Source: Pseudomonas marginalis
GTDB lineage: Bacteria; Pseudomonadota; Gammaproteobacteria; Pseudomonadales; Pseudomonadaceae
Direction: 5' to 3'
Assembly: GCF_001645105.1 (NCBI RefSeq)
Contig: NZ_LKEG01000052.1
Coordinates: 368,514-432,513 of the forward strand
DNA length: 64,000 nt
The position numbers and the translations under genes are program-made. Of this stretch, positions 27,175 through 36,162 are shown piece by piece (positions within the stretch are counted from its first letter, which is position 1; each line of letters begins with the position of its first letter). The notes under the pieces are model-generated. The model had not been told where the DNA came from. It made no database searches and saw nothing but the letters and a program-made list of their open reading frames with translations.

Positions 27175-27336
27175 TTTCGGGTCCCTTATAAAGGTCTGTT
27201 AGCCAAGAGTCTGTACTCCGGCTTTAATACCAGGCAGCTGTGTAAACCGCCGGTGACAAAGGCCGCAGTTTGAACCTCGCCGACGGAGCCTGACAACCCT
27301 TGCCACCTGCTTTGTGCATGTGCATGAGGTTGCGCA

Positions 27337-27365
27337 GTGACAGGCGCGGTCAATCACAGGATAAT
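27337..27365 (+). promoter_or_regulatory. Predicted promoter of lptFG
   Basis: GTGACA (27337-27342), a 17-bp spacer and GATAAT (27360-27365) lie about 95 bp upstream of the lptF start in the pepA-lptF gap. Confidence 0.5.
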
Positions 27366-27458
27366 GCGCCATCTTTTTAGCCGGCCCTGTGTCAATGGGC
27401 TGACTCGGTATGCTTGCTTGTTTGGCCGCCTTAGCCTGACAACCCTGGAGTGTCTGGT

Positions 27459-28577
27459 TTGATCGTCTTCCGTTATCTGTCCCGCGAAGTCCTGTTGACC
27501 CTGAGTGCCGTGAGTGCGGTATTGCTGGTCATCATCATGAGTGGTCGTTTCGTCAAATACCTGGCCCAGGCTGCCTCCGGCGCCCTCGATCCGGGCTCGC
27601 TGTTCCTGATCATGGGCTTTCGCCTGCCGGGTTTCCTGCAGCTGATCCTGCCGTTGGGCCTGTTCCTCGGGATCCTGCTGGCCTACGGCCGGCTGTACCT
27701 CGAAAGCGAAATGACCGTGCTCTCGGCCACCGGCATGAGCCAGCAGCGTCTGCTGGGCATGACCATGATCCCGGCCGCCGGCGTCGCGCTGATCGTGGCC
27801 TGGCTGAGCCTGAGCCTGGCCCCTCAGGGCGCCATGCAGTTCCAACTGGTGCTGAACAAACAGGACGCGATGACCGAGTTCGACACCCTCGAACCCGGCC
27901 GCTTCCAGGCGCTCAATGACGGTTCACGGGTGACCTACACCGAAACGCTGACCGACGACCGCGCCAACCTGGGCGGTGTGTTCATCTCCGAGAAGCGTCT
28001 GGGCCAAGACAAGAAAGACCGTGGTATTTCCGTGCTGGTGGCTGATTCAGGTCGCCAGGAAGTGCGTCCTGACGGCAGCCGCTACCTGATCCTGGAAAAT
28101 GGCTATCGCTACGATGGCAGCCCAGGCATGGCGGATTATCGCGCGATCAAGTACGACACCTATGGCGTGATGCTGGCTCGCCCGGACATCAGCGATGAAG
28201 TCACCGACCGCGATGCAATCCCTACGATGGACCTGTTCGGCAGCAACGAACTGCGTTCTATCGCCCAGTTGCAGTGGCGCTTATCCTTGCCTCTGTTGGT
28301 GTTTATCGTGACCTTGATGGCTGTGCCTTTGGCCCGTGTCAACCCGCGCCAAGGCCGTTTCCTCAAGCTGTTGCCAGCGATCCTGTTGTACATGGCTTAT
28401 CTGACGATGCTGATCTCTGCCCATGGGGCGGTAGAGAAAGGCAAGCTGTCGCCGACCCTGGGCTTGTGGTGGGTGCACGGGATCTTCCTCGCAATCGGCC
28501 TGGGGCTGCTTTATTGGGAACCTATACGTTTGAAAATGAAGAGCCGTCGTGGCCAGAAGGAGTTGGCTCGTGGCTAA
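27459..28577 (+). CDS. lptF: LPS export ABC transporter permease LptF
   Basis: 372 residues from a TTG start (MIVFRYLSREVLLTLSAVSA). Six membrane helices flank a periplasmic beta-jellyroll domain (about residues 130-265). It works with LptG and the LptB ATPase to pull LPS from the inner membrane. TTG at 27459 is preferred to GTG at 27450: GGAG lies 8 nt before it, and remembered Pseudomonas LptF proteins start MIVFRYL. It overlaps lptG by 8 bp. Confidence 0.93.
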   Translation: MIVFRYLSREVLLTLSAVSAVLLVIIMSGRFVKYLAQAASGALDPGSLFLIMGFRLPGFLQLILPLGLFLGILLAYGRLYLESEMTVLSATGMSQQRLLGMTMIPAAGVALIVAWLSLSLAPQGAMQFQLVLNKQDAMTEFDTLEPGRFQALNDGSRVTYTETLTDDRANLGGVFISEKRLGQDKKDRGISVLVADSGRQEVRPDGSRYLILENGYRYDGSPGMADYRAIKYDTYGVMLARPDISDEVTDRDAIPTMDLFGSNELRSIAQLQWRLSLPLLVFIVTLMAVPLARVNPRQGRFLKLLPAILLYMAYLTMLISAHGAVEKGKLSPTLGLWWVHGIFLAIGLGLLYWEPIRLKMKSRRGQKELARG

Positions 28578-29649
28578 GCTCGATCGCTACATTGGTAGCA
28601 GCGTACTGATCGCCATCCTGGCGGTACTGGGCATCATCCTGGGCTTGGCCTCGTTGTTCGCCTTCATCGATGAAGTCGGCAACGTCAGCGACACCTACAC
28701 GGTGTGGGACGTACTTAGCTACGTGGCCCTCACCGCACCGCGCCGCCTTTACGACATGATGCCGATGGCCGCGCTGATCGGTTGCCTGATCGGCCTAGGC
28801 AGCCTGGCCAGTAGCAGCGAACTGACCATCATGCGCGCTGCGGGTGTGTCCATTGGGCGTATCGTCTGGGCCGTGATGAAACCCATGCTGCTGCTGATGG
28901 CCTGCAGCGTGCTGATCGGCGAATACGTGGCGCCACCGGCCGAAACCACCGCCCAGGCCAATCGCGCCCTGGCGCAGGGGTCGGGCGATGCGCAAAGTTC
29001 CAAGCACGGCCTGTGGCACCGCCAGGGCGATGAATTCATCCACATCAACGCCGTGCAGCCAGGCGGCCTGTTGATTGGTGTGACGCGCTACACCTTTGAC
29101 AAAGAACGTCACTTGTTGGAGTCGAGCTTCGCCAAACGTGCGCAATACAGTGGCGAAAAATGGCAGCTGAGCGACGTCACCACCACGTACTTCCGCAATA
29201 TTGGCCAAGGCACCAACGCCCGTACCGAAGTAATCAACGTGCCGAGCGAAGAGTGGGATATCGCCCTCAAGCCGGAACTCTTGAATACCGTGGTGATGAT
29301 CCCGGAAAGCCTGCCGATCTCGGGGCTGTGGAGCTATATCCACTACCTCAAGGACCAGGGCCTGAACAATGGCCGTTATTGGCTGGCATTTTGGGTCAAG
29401 GTGTTGCAGCCGGTGGTCACCGCGGCGTTGGTGTTGATGGCGATTTCGTTCATCTTCGGCCCGTTGCGTTCGGTAACCCTGGGCCAACGCGTGTTTACCG
29501 GCGTGCTGGTGGGCTTCACCTTCCGCATCGCCCAGGACCTGCTGGGCCCGTCGAGCCTGGTGTTTGGTTTCTCGCCGCTGTTTGCGGTGCTGGTGCCGAC
29601 CGCCATCTGCGCCCTGGCCGGGTTCTGGCTGCTGCGCCGGGCGGGCTAA
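28570..29649 (+). CDS. lptG: LPS export ABC transporter permease LptG
   Basis: 359 residues from GTG at 28570 (VAKLDRYIGSSVLIAILAVLG), with AGGAG 7 nt upstream inside lptF. Six helices and a periplasmic jellyroll as in LptF. The overlap implies translational coupling of the two permease halves. A strong terminator follows. Confidence 0.94.
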   Translation: MAKLDRYIGSSVLIAILAVLGIILGLASLFAFIDEVGNVSDTYTVWDVLSYVALTAPRRLYDMMPMAALIGCLIGLGSLASSSELTIMRAAGVSIGRIVWAVMKPMLLLMACSVLIGEYVAPPAETTAQANRALAQGSGDAQSSKHGLWHRQGDEFIHINAVQPGGLLIGVTRYTFDKERHLLESSFAKRAQYSGEKWQLSDVTTTYFRNIGQGTNARTEVINVPSEEWDIALKPELLNTVVMIPESLPISGLWSYIHYLKDQGLNNGRYWLAFWVKVLQPVVTAALVLMAISFIFGPLRSVTLGQRVFTGVLVGFTFRIAQDLLGPSSLVFGFSPLFAVLVPTAICALAGFWLLRRAG

Positions 29650-29665
29650 CCGCGCGCTTATGAGC

Positions 29666-29700
29666 AAAAAATGCCCCGGTCGAGAGATCGGGGCATTTTT
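29666..29700. terminator. Terminator after lptG
   Basis: AAAAATGCCCCGGTC, loop GAGA, GATCGGGGCATTTTT: a 15-bp stem with one G-T pair and T-tracts on both strands. Confidence 0.92.
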
Positions 29701-29800
29701 GTTCTGGTCAGCAAAGATGACGCCTGGCCTGAGCATCAGGTACAATTCCCGGCTATTTTTCAGCGGGCAATCTGCCTGCAGCCTTTTTGAGTGTTGATCC

Positions 29801-31600
29801 GTGAGTGATTTGAGTCATATCCGCAATTTCTCCATCATCGCCCACATTGACCATGGTAAGTCGACGCTGGCCGATCGATTCATCCAGATGTGCGGCGGCC
29901 TTGCCGAGCGTGAAATGGAAGCCCAGGTACTGGATTCCATGGACCTCGAACGCGAGCGCGGGATCACCATCAAGGCCCACAGCGTGACCCTGTACTACAC
30001 CGCCAAAGACGGTATCAAGTACCAACTGAACTTCATTGACACCCCGGGCCACGTCGACTTCACCTATGAAGTCAGCCGTTCCCTGGCGGCCTGCGAAGGT
30101 GCGTTGCTGGTGGTGGACGCGGGCCAGGGCGTTGAAGCCCAGTCCGTGGCCAACTGCTACACCGCCATCGAGCAAGGCCTGGAAGTGATGCCGGTGCTGA
30201 ACAAGATCGACCTGCCACAGGCCGATCCGGACCGCGTCAAAGAAGAAATCGAAAAAATCATCGGCATTGACGCCACCGACGCTGTCGAGTGCAGCGCCAA
30301 GACCGGCCTGGGCGTCGACGAAGTGCTCGAGCGCCTGGTCAAGACCATTCCCGCCCCCACCGGCAACTACGAAGATCCGCTGCAAGCGTTGATCATCGAC
30401 TCCTGGTTCGACAACTACCTGGGCGTTGTTTCCCTGGTACGCGTGCGCCATGGCCGTGTGAAAAAGGGCGACAAGATCCTGGTCAAGTCCACCGGCAAGA
30501 TCCACCTGGTGGACAGCGTCGGTGTGTTCAACCCCAAGCACACGGCTACCACTGATCTGAAAGCCGGTGAAGTAGGCTTCATCATCGCCGGTATCAAGGA
30601 CATTCACGGTGCACCGGTCGGTGACACCCTGACCTTGAGCTCCACCCCTGACGTCGACGTGCTGCCGGGCTTCAAACGCATCCAGCCGCAGGTCTACGCC
30701 GGCCTGTTCCCGGTCAGCTCCGACGACTTCGAAGATTTCCGCGAAGCCCTGCAAAAGCTCACCCTCAACGATTCGTCGTTGCAGTACACCCCGGAAAGCT
30801 CCGACGCCCTGGGCTTCGGCTTCCGTTGCGGCTTCCTCGGCATGCTGCACATGGAGATCATCCAGGAGCGTCTTGAGCGCGAGTACGACCTGGACCTGAT
30901 CACCACCGCGCCGACGGTTATTTTTGAGCTGGCGCTGAAAACCGGTGAAACGATTTACGTCGACAACCCGTCCAAGCTTCCAGACCTGTCTTCCATCGAA
31001 GACATGCGCGAACCGATCGTGCGCGCCAATATTCTTGTGCCGCAGGAACACCTGGGCAACGTCATTACCCTGTGTATTGAAAAGCGTGGCGTACAGCACG
31101 ACATGCTGTTCCTCGGTACCCAGGTGCAAGTGACCTACGATTTGCCGATGAACGAAGTGGTCCTGGACTTCTTTGACCGTCTCAAATCCACCAGCCGCGG
31201 CTATGCTTCGCTGGACTACCATTTCGACCGGTACCAATCGGCTAATCTGGTGAAACTGGATGTGTTGATTAACGGCGACAAGGTCGATGCCCTGGCACTG
31301 ATCGTGCACAAGGACAACGCGCACTACAAAGGTCGCCAGTTGACCGAGAAGATGAAAGAACTGATCCCGCGCCAGATGTTCGACGTTGCGATCCAGGCCG
31401 CCATCGGCGGGCAGATCATTGCGCGGACCTCGGTCAAGGCCCTCAGAAAGAACGTACTGGCCAAATGCTACGGCGGTGACGTAAGCCGTAAGCGCAAGCT
31501 GCTTGAAAAGCAAAAGGCCGGTAAAAAACGCATGAAGCAAGTGGGTAACGTGGAAATTCCACAAGAAGCCTTCCTTGCGGTGCTCAGGTTGGATAGTTAG
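29801..31600 (+). CDS. lepA: Elongation factor 4 (back-translocating GTPase LepA)
   Basis: 599 residues. GTPase motifs AHIDHGKST (G1), DTPGH (G3) and NKIDLP (G4) are followed by EF-G-like domains and the LepA-specific C-terminal domain ending in [22 protein letters not shown]. It acts on ribosomes, affecting translocation and initiation under stress. The GTG start gives [13 protein letters not shown], the family N-terminus. It heads the lepA-lepB-rnc-era-recO-pdxJ order. Confidence 0.97.
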
Positions 31601-31605
31601 GTCCT

Positions 31606-32460
31606 ATGTCGCTAAATTTCCCGCTGTTGCTGGTCATCGCCGTTGCCGTTTGCGGTCTGTTGGCATTGCTCGATCTGGTCTTCTTCGCCCCGCGTCGTCG
31701 GGCGGCTATCGCGTCCTATCAGGGCAGCGTCAGCCAGCCCGATGGCGTGGTCATCGAGAAGCTGAACAAAGAGCCTTTGCTGGTTGAATACGGCAAGTCG
31801 TTCTTCCCGGTGTTGTTCATCGTACTGGTGCTGCGCTCGTTCCTGGTGGAGCCGTTTCAGATCCCGTCGGGCTCGATGAAACCGACCCTGGACGTGGGCG
31901 ACTTCATCCTGGTGAACAAGTTTTCCTATGGGATCCGCTTGCCGGTGATCGACAAGAAGGTCATCGAAGTCGGTGACCCGCAGCGCGGCGATGTGATGGT
32001 GTTCCGCTACCCGAGCGACCCGAACGTCAACTACATCAAGCGTGTGGTCGGCCTGCCGGGCGACGTGATTCGCTACACCAGCGACAAACGCCTGTTCATC
32101 AACGGTGAATCGGTGGCCGAGAAATTGATCGGTTCCGAACCGAACAGCCTGGGCAGCGCCGAGCTGTACCAGGAAAAACTCGGTGCGGTCGAGCACGAAA
32201 TCCGCAAGGAAATGAGCCGCTACCGCGCGACGCCTGATGGTGAATGGAAAGTGCCGGCCGGGCACTACTTCATGATGGGCGACAACCGTGACAACTCCAA
32301 TGACAGCCGCTACTGGGATGATCCCAATATTCCCAAGGACCTGCTGGGCATGGTTCCCGACCAGAATATCGTCGGCAAGGCCTTTGCGGTCTGGATGAGC
32401 TGGCCGGAACCCAAACTCAGCCACCTGCCGAACTTCTCGCGAGTCGGGCTGATCAAGTAA
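31606..32460 (+). CDS. lepB: Signal peptidase I
   Basis: 284 residues with an N-terminal helix (4-27), a second helix (about 66-80) and the S26 catalytic domain. The catalytic serine is S90 in IPSGSMKPTL, and the lysine base is in NYIKRVVGLPGD; the box MGDNRDNSNDSRYW is intact. It removes signal peptides of exported proteins on the periplasmic face. It starts 5 bp after lepA. Confidence 0.96.
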   Translation: MSLNFPLLLVIAVAVCGLLALLDLVFFAPRRRAAIASYQGSVSQPDGVVIEKLNKEPLLVEYGKSFFPVLFIVLVLRSFLVEPFQIPSGSMKPTLDVGDFILVNKFSYGIRLPVIDKKVIEVGDPQRGDVMVFRYPSDPNVNYIKRVVGLPGDVIRYTSDKRLFINGESVAEKLIGSEPNSLGSAELYQEKLGAVEHEIRKEMSRYRATPDGEWKVPAGHYFMMGDNRDNSNDSRYWDDPNIPKDLLGMVPDQNIVGKAFAVWMSWPEPKLSHLPNFSRVGLIK

Positions 32461-32467
32461 TACAAGC

Positions 32468-32487
32468 GGCGCTGTGAACACAGCGCC
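32468..32487. terminator. Strong hairpin after lepB
   Basis: GGCGCTGTG-AA-CACAGCGCC, a perfect 9-bp GC-rich stem 7 bp after the lepB stop. The following T-run (CTTTTC) is weak, so it may attenuate or mark an RNA end rather than terminate fully. Confidence 0.6.
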
Positions 32488-32606
32488 GAATGCTTTTCTG
32501 GGGCTCGGACATTTCCGGCCTCATGCAGCACCAACCAGGATTTGAATTTGAACACTGCGTCAATCGTCGATGGCCGCCGGTGCCACCAACTAGATATGGA
32601 TAAACC

Positions 32607-33296
32607 GTGACCGTTTCTCTAGCACGTCTCGAGCGCCAGCTCGGCTACACCTTCAAGGACCAGGAATTGATGGTCCTTGCCCTCACACACCGCAGCTTTG
32701 CAGGGCGCAACAACGAGCGCCTGGAATTCCTCGGTGATGCCATCCTCAATTTCGTCGCCGGTGAAGCGCTGTTCGAGCGCTTCCCCCAAGCCCGTGAAGG
32801 CCAGCTGTCGCGCCTGCGCGCACGCCTGGTGAAGGGCGAGACCCTGGCCGTACTGGCCCGTGGCTTTGGCCTGGGCGAATACCTGCGGCTGGGTTCCGGT
32901 GAGTTGAAGAGCGGCGGTTTCCGGCGTGAATCGATCCTGGCCGATGCCCTCGAGGCGTTGATCGGTGCGATCTACCTCGATGCAGGCATGGAAGCGGCCA
33001 AGGAGCGCGTCACTGCGTGGCTGACTTCCGAGATCGAAAGCCTCACGCTGGTCGACACCAACAAAGATCCCAAGACCCGCCTGCAGGAATTCCTGCAGTC
33101 CCGCGGTTGCGAACTGCCACGCTACGAAGTGGTGGATATCCAGGGTGAGCCCCATTGCCGCGTATTCTTCGTGGAATGTGAAATCACCTTACTGAACGAA
33201 AAAAGCCGAGGTCAGGGTGTGAGCCGTCGTATTGCCGAACAGGTAGCGGCCGCTGCAGCACTGATTGCCCTGGGCGTGGAGAATGGCCATGACTGA
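32607..33296 (+). CDS. rnc: Ribonuclease III
   Basis: 229 residues. The RNase III signature ERLEFLGDAILNF holds the catalytic acidic residues, with a second site in LADALEALIGAIYLD. The C-terminal double-stranded RNA-binding domain covers about 155-225. It processes rRNA precursors and other duplex RNA. It has a GTG start, and its 3' end overlaps era. The 146-bp gap from lepB holds no gene. Confidence 0.95.
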   Translation: MTVSLARLERQLGYTFKDQELMVLALTHRSFAGRNNERLEFLGDAILNFVAGEALFERFPQAREGQLSRLRARLVKGETLAVLARGFGLGEYLRLGSGELKSGGFRRESILADALEALIGAIYLDAGMEAAKERVTAWLTSEIESLTLVDTNKDPKTRLQEFLQSRGCELPRYEVVDIQGEPHCRVFFVECEITLLNEKSRGQGVSRRIAEQVAAAAALIALGVENGHD

Positions 33297-34191
33297 TTCA
33301 ACCGCAACACGCTGTGGCTATGTTGCCATTGTTGGCCGCCCCAACGTGGGCAAGTCCACGCTGCTCAACCACATCCTCGGCCAGAAGCTTGCGATCACCT
33401 CGCGCAAGCCGCAGACCACCCGCCACAACATGCTGGGCATCAAGACCGAAGGCACCGTGCAAGCGGTCTACGTCGACACCCCGGGCATGCACAAAGGCGG
33501 CGAGAAAGCCCTTAACCGCTACATGAACAAGACCGCTTCGGCGGCGTTGAAAGACGTCGACGTGGTGATCTTCGTGGTCGATCGCACCAAGTGGACCGAC
33601 GAAGACCAGATGGTCCTCGAGCGTGTGCAGTACGTCACCGGCCCGCTGATCGTCGCGCTGAACAAGACCGACCGCATCGAAGACAAAGCCGAGCTGATGC
33701 CGCACCTGACCTGGCTGCAGGAACAACTGCCGAACGCCCAGATCATGCCGATCTCGGCCCAGCACGGTCACAACCTCGAAGCCCTGGAACGCGTGATTGC
33801 CGGCTACCTGCCGGAGAACGAACACTTCTTCCCGGAAGACCAGATCACCGACCGCAGCAGCCGTTTCCTTGCCGCCGAACTGGTGCGCGAGAAAATCATG
33901 CGCCAGATGGGCGCCGAGCTGCCGTACCAGATCACCGTCGAAATCGAAGAGTTCAAGCAGCAGGGCAAGACCTTGCATATCCATGCGCTGATCCTCGTCG
34001 AACGTGACGGCCAGAAGAAAATCATCATTGGCGACAAGGGCGAGCGCATCAAGCGCATCGGCACCGAGGCGCGCAAGGACATGGAATTGCTCTTCGATTC
34101 CAAGATCATGCTCAACCTGTGGGTGAAGGTTAAGGGTGGCTGGTCCGATGATGAGCGTGCATTGCGCTCGTTGGGCTACGGCGACTTGTAA
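33289..34191 (+). CDS. era: GTPase Era
   Basis: 300 residues. GTPase motifs GRPNVGKSTLL, DTPGMH and NKTD are followed by a KH domain near the C-terminus (IIIGDKGERIKRIGTEARKDME). Era binds the 3' end of 16S rRNA in 30S assembly. ATG at 33289 (MTDSTATRCGYVAIVG; GGAG 7 nt upstream) overlaps rnc by 8 bp, the usual coupling. Confidence 0.96.
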   Translation: MTDSTATRCGYVAIVGRPNVGKSTLLNHILGQKLAITSRKPQTTRHNMLGIKTEGTVQAVYVDTPGMHKGGEKALNRYMNKTASAALKDVDVVIFVVDRTKWTDEDQMVLERVQYVTGPLIVALNKTDRIEDKAELMPHLTWLQEQLPNAQIMPISAQHGHNLEALERVIAGYLPENEHFFPEDQITDRSSRFLAAELVREKIMRQMGAELPYQITVEIEEFKQQGKTLHIHALILVERDGQKKIIIGDKGERIKRIGTEARKDMELLFDSKIMLNLWVKVKGGWSDDERALRSLGYGDL

Positions 34192-34218
34192 GGTCCTGAA
34201 TATACCGCAGCGCTGAAA

Positions 34219-34370
34219 CTGTGGGAGGGGGCTTGCTGTGGTGAGCGGGCTTGCCCCGCGCTGGGCTGCGAAGCAGCCCAAAACCAGGCACTGAGATCTG
34301 CCTGAAAGAACTGCGGTGATTTGTCTGGGGCCGCTGCGCAGCCCAGCGCGGGGCAAGCCCGCTCACCACA
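34219..34370. repeat. Type C REPIN preceded by a half type A REP
   Basis: A type A half (GTGGGAGGGGGCTTGC, 34221-34236) runs directly into a complete type C REPIN (34237-34370). The type C unit seems to have entered or joined the type A element. It separates era from recO inside an otherwise tight operon. Confidence 0.85.
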
Positions 34371-34417
34371 GTGGTTCTTCGCTATTTCATGGTTTGTGTT
34401 CCGTCATCGAGACTCCC

Positions 34418-35107
34418 ATGTCCCAATCCCCACCCCCCAGCCAACTCGCGTATGTCCTGCACAGCCGCGCCTACCGCGAGACCAGCGCCTTGGTGGATTT
34501 CCTCACGCCACAAGGCCGCTTGCGCGCAGTCTTGCGCAGCGCGCGGGGCAAGGCGGGCACGTTGGCGCGGCCGTTCGTGGCCCTGGACGTGGAGTTTCGC
34601 GGCAAGGGTGAGCTCAAAAACGTCGGCCGCCTGGAAAGCGTCGGTACCTCCGCCTGGCTGAATGGCGAGGCCCTGTTCAGTGGCCTCTACCTCAATGAGT
34701 TGCTGATCCGTCTGCTTCCCGCGGAAGACCCGCACCCGGCGGTCTTCGATCACTACGCCGCCACCCTGATCGCCTTGGCCGAAGGCCGGCCCCTGGAACC
34801 GTTGCTGCGCGCGTTTGAATGGCGCCTGCTCGACGACCTGGGCTATGGCTTTGAATTAAACAACGACCTGCACGGCGACCCCATCGCTGCCGACGGTATG
34901 TACCGACTGCAAGTCGACGCGGGCCTGGAGCGCGTGTACCTGCTGCAACCCGGCTTGTTCCAGGGCACCGAGCTGTTGGCCATGAGCGAAGCCGACTGGA
35001 CCGCCCCCGGCGCCTTGTCCGCCGCCAAGCGCCTGATGCGCCAGGCCCTGGCCGTGCACTTGGGCGGACGGCCGCTGGTCAGTCGCGAGTTGTTTCGAAA
35101 GCCCTGA
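34418..35107 (+). CDS. recO: DNA repair protein RecO
   Basis: 229 residues. N-terminal OB-fold (AYVLHSRAYRETSALVDFLTPQGRLRAVLRSARG) followed by a helical domain. RecO helps RecR load RecA on SSB-coated DNA. The usual zinc-binding cysteines of some RecO proteins are absent, as in other Pseudomonas. ATG at 34418 is chosen; longer starts run into the REPIN. It lies between era and pdxJ. Confidence 0.92.
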   Translation: MSQSPPPSQLAYVLHSRAYRETSALVDFLTPQGRLRAVLRSARGKAGTLARPFVALDVEFRGKGELKNVGRLESVGTSAWLNGEALFSGLYLNELLIRLLPAEDPHPAVFDHYAATLIALAEGRPLEPLLRAFEWRLLDDLGYGFELNNDLHGDPIAADGMYRLQVDAGLERVYLLQPGLFQGTELLAMSEADWTAPGALSAAKRLMRQALAVHLGGRPLVSRELFRKP

Positions 35108-35159
35108 CATCCCCGTGTATGCTGTGCAGCGTTTCTTTCCCCTTTTCAGGAGCGCTTCC

Positions 35160-35903
35160 GTGAGCACCAGCAATCGCATTCTTCTTGGCGTCAATATCGA
35201 CCACGTCGCTACCCTGCGTCAGGCCCGGGGCACCCGTTACCCTGACCCTGTCAAGGCTGCGCTGGACGCCGAAGAAGCGGGCGCCGACGGCATCACCGTG
35301 CACCTGCGCGAAGACCGCCGCCACATCCAGGAGCGCGACGTGCTGCTGCTCAAGGATGTGCTGCAAACGCGCATGAACTTCGAAATGGGCGTCACCGAAG
35401 AAATGATGGCCTTCGCCGAGCGCATCCGCCCGGCGCACATCTGCCTGGTCCCGGAAACCCGCCAGGAACTGACCACCGAAGGCGGCCTGGATGTGGCCGG
35501 CCAGGAAGCGCGAATCAAGGCGGCGGTAGAGCGCCTGTCGAAGATCGGCAGTGAAGTGTCGCTGTTCATCGACGCCGACGAGCGCCAGATCGAAGCCTCG
35601 CGCCGTGTCGGTGCCCCCGCCATCGAACTGCACACCGGCCGTTACGCCGAAGCCACCACACCCACCGAAGTGGCTGACGAGCTGCAGCGCATCATCGACG
35701 GTGTGAACTGCGGCCTCAACGAAGGCTTGATCGTCAACGCCGGCCATGGCCTGCACTACCACAACGTCGAAGCCGTGGCCGCGATCAAGGGCATCAACGA
35801 GCTGAACATCGGCCATGCACTGGTCGCGCACGCGCTGTTCGTCGGCTTCAAAGGCGCCGTGGCCGAGATGAAGGCGCTGATCCTGGCTGCTGCCAAGGCT
35901 TAA
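35160..35903 (+). CDS. pdxJ: Pyridoxine 5'-phosphate synthase
   Basis: 247 residues. The opening LLGVNIDHVATLRQARGTRYPDP and later NAGHGLHYHN and ELNIGHALVAHA are PdxJ signatures. It condenses 1-deoxyxylulose 5-phosphate with the 3-amino-2-oxopropyl phosphate made by PdxA to give pyridoxine 5'-phosphate. GTG start at 35160 with AGGAG 7 nt upstream. Last gene of the conserved block; a type A REPIN follows. Confidence 0.96.
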   Translation: MSTSNRILLGVNIDHVATLRQARGTRYPDPVKAALDAEEAGADGITVHLREDRRHIQERDVLLLKDVLQTRMNFEMGVTEEMMAFAERIRPAHICLVPETRQELTTEGGLDVAGQEARIKAAVERLSKIGSEVSLFIDADERQIEASRRVGAPAIELHTGRYAEATTPTEVADELQRIIDGVNCGLNEGLIVNAGHGLHYHNVEAVAAIKGINELNIGHALVAHALFVGFKGAVAEMKALILAAAKA

Positions 35904-35920
35904 AAAACGCCGAAAATCCA

Positions 35921-36010
35921 ATGTGGGAGGGGGCTTGCCCCCGATAGCGGTGTGTCAGTCAGCCTATCTGTCGCTGACCCACTGCAATCGGGGGCAAGCC
36001 CCCTCCCACA
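35921..36010. repeat. Type A REPIN
   Basis: GTGGGAGGGGGCTTGCCCCC ... GGGGGCAAGCCCCCTCCCAC, perfect arms, 90 bp, after pdxJ. Confidence 0.92.
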
Positions 36011-36162
36011 GTGATTTTTGGTGCATCCAAAGTTGTCGTCATCCAGCCAAACCCTTTGAAATCAGGCATGCGGCAATGCGAAGCCTTACTGTTTAGCCAG
36101 TGCAGGTGTATCGTATCTGCCCTTTGCAGGCCCCGAGCCTGCGGCAGATACGTGAGGTTGTT

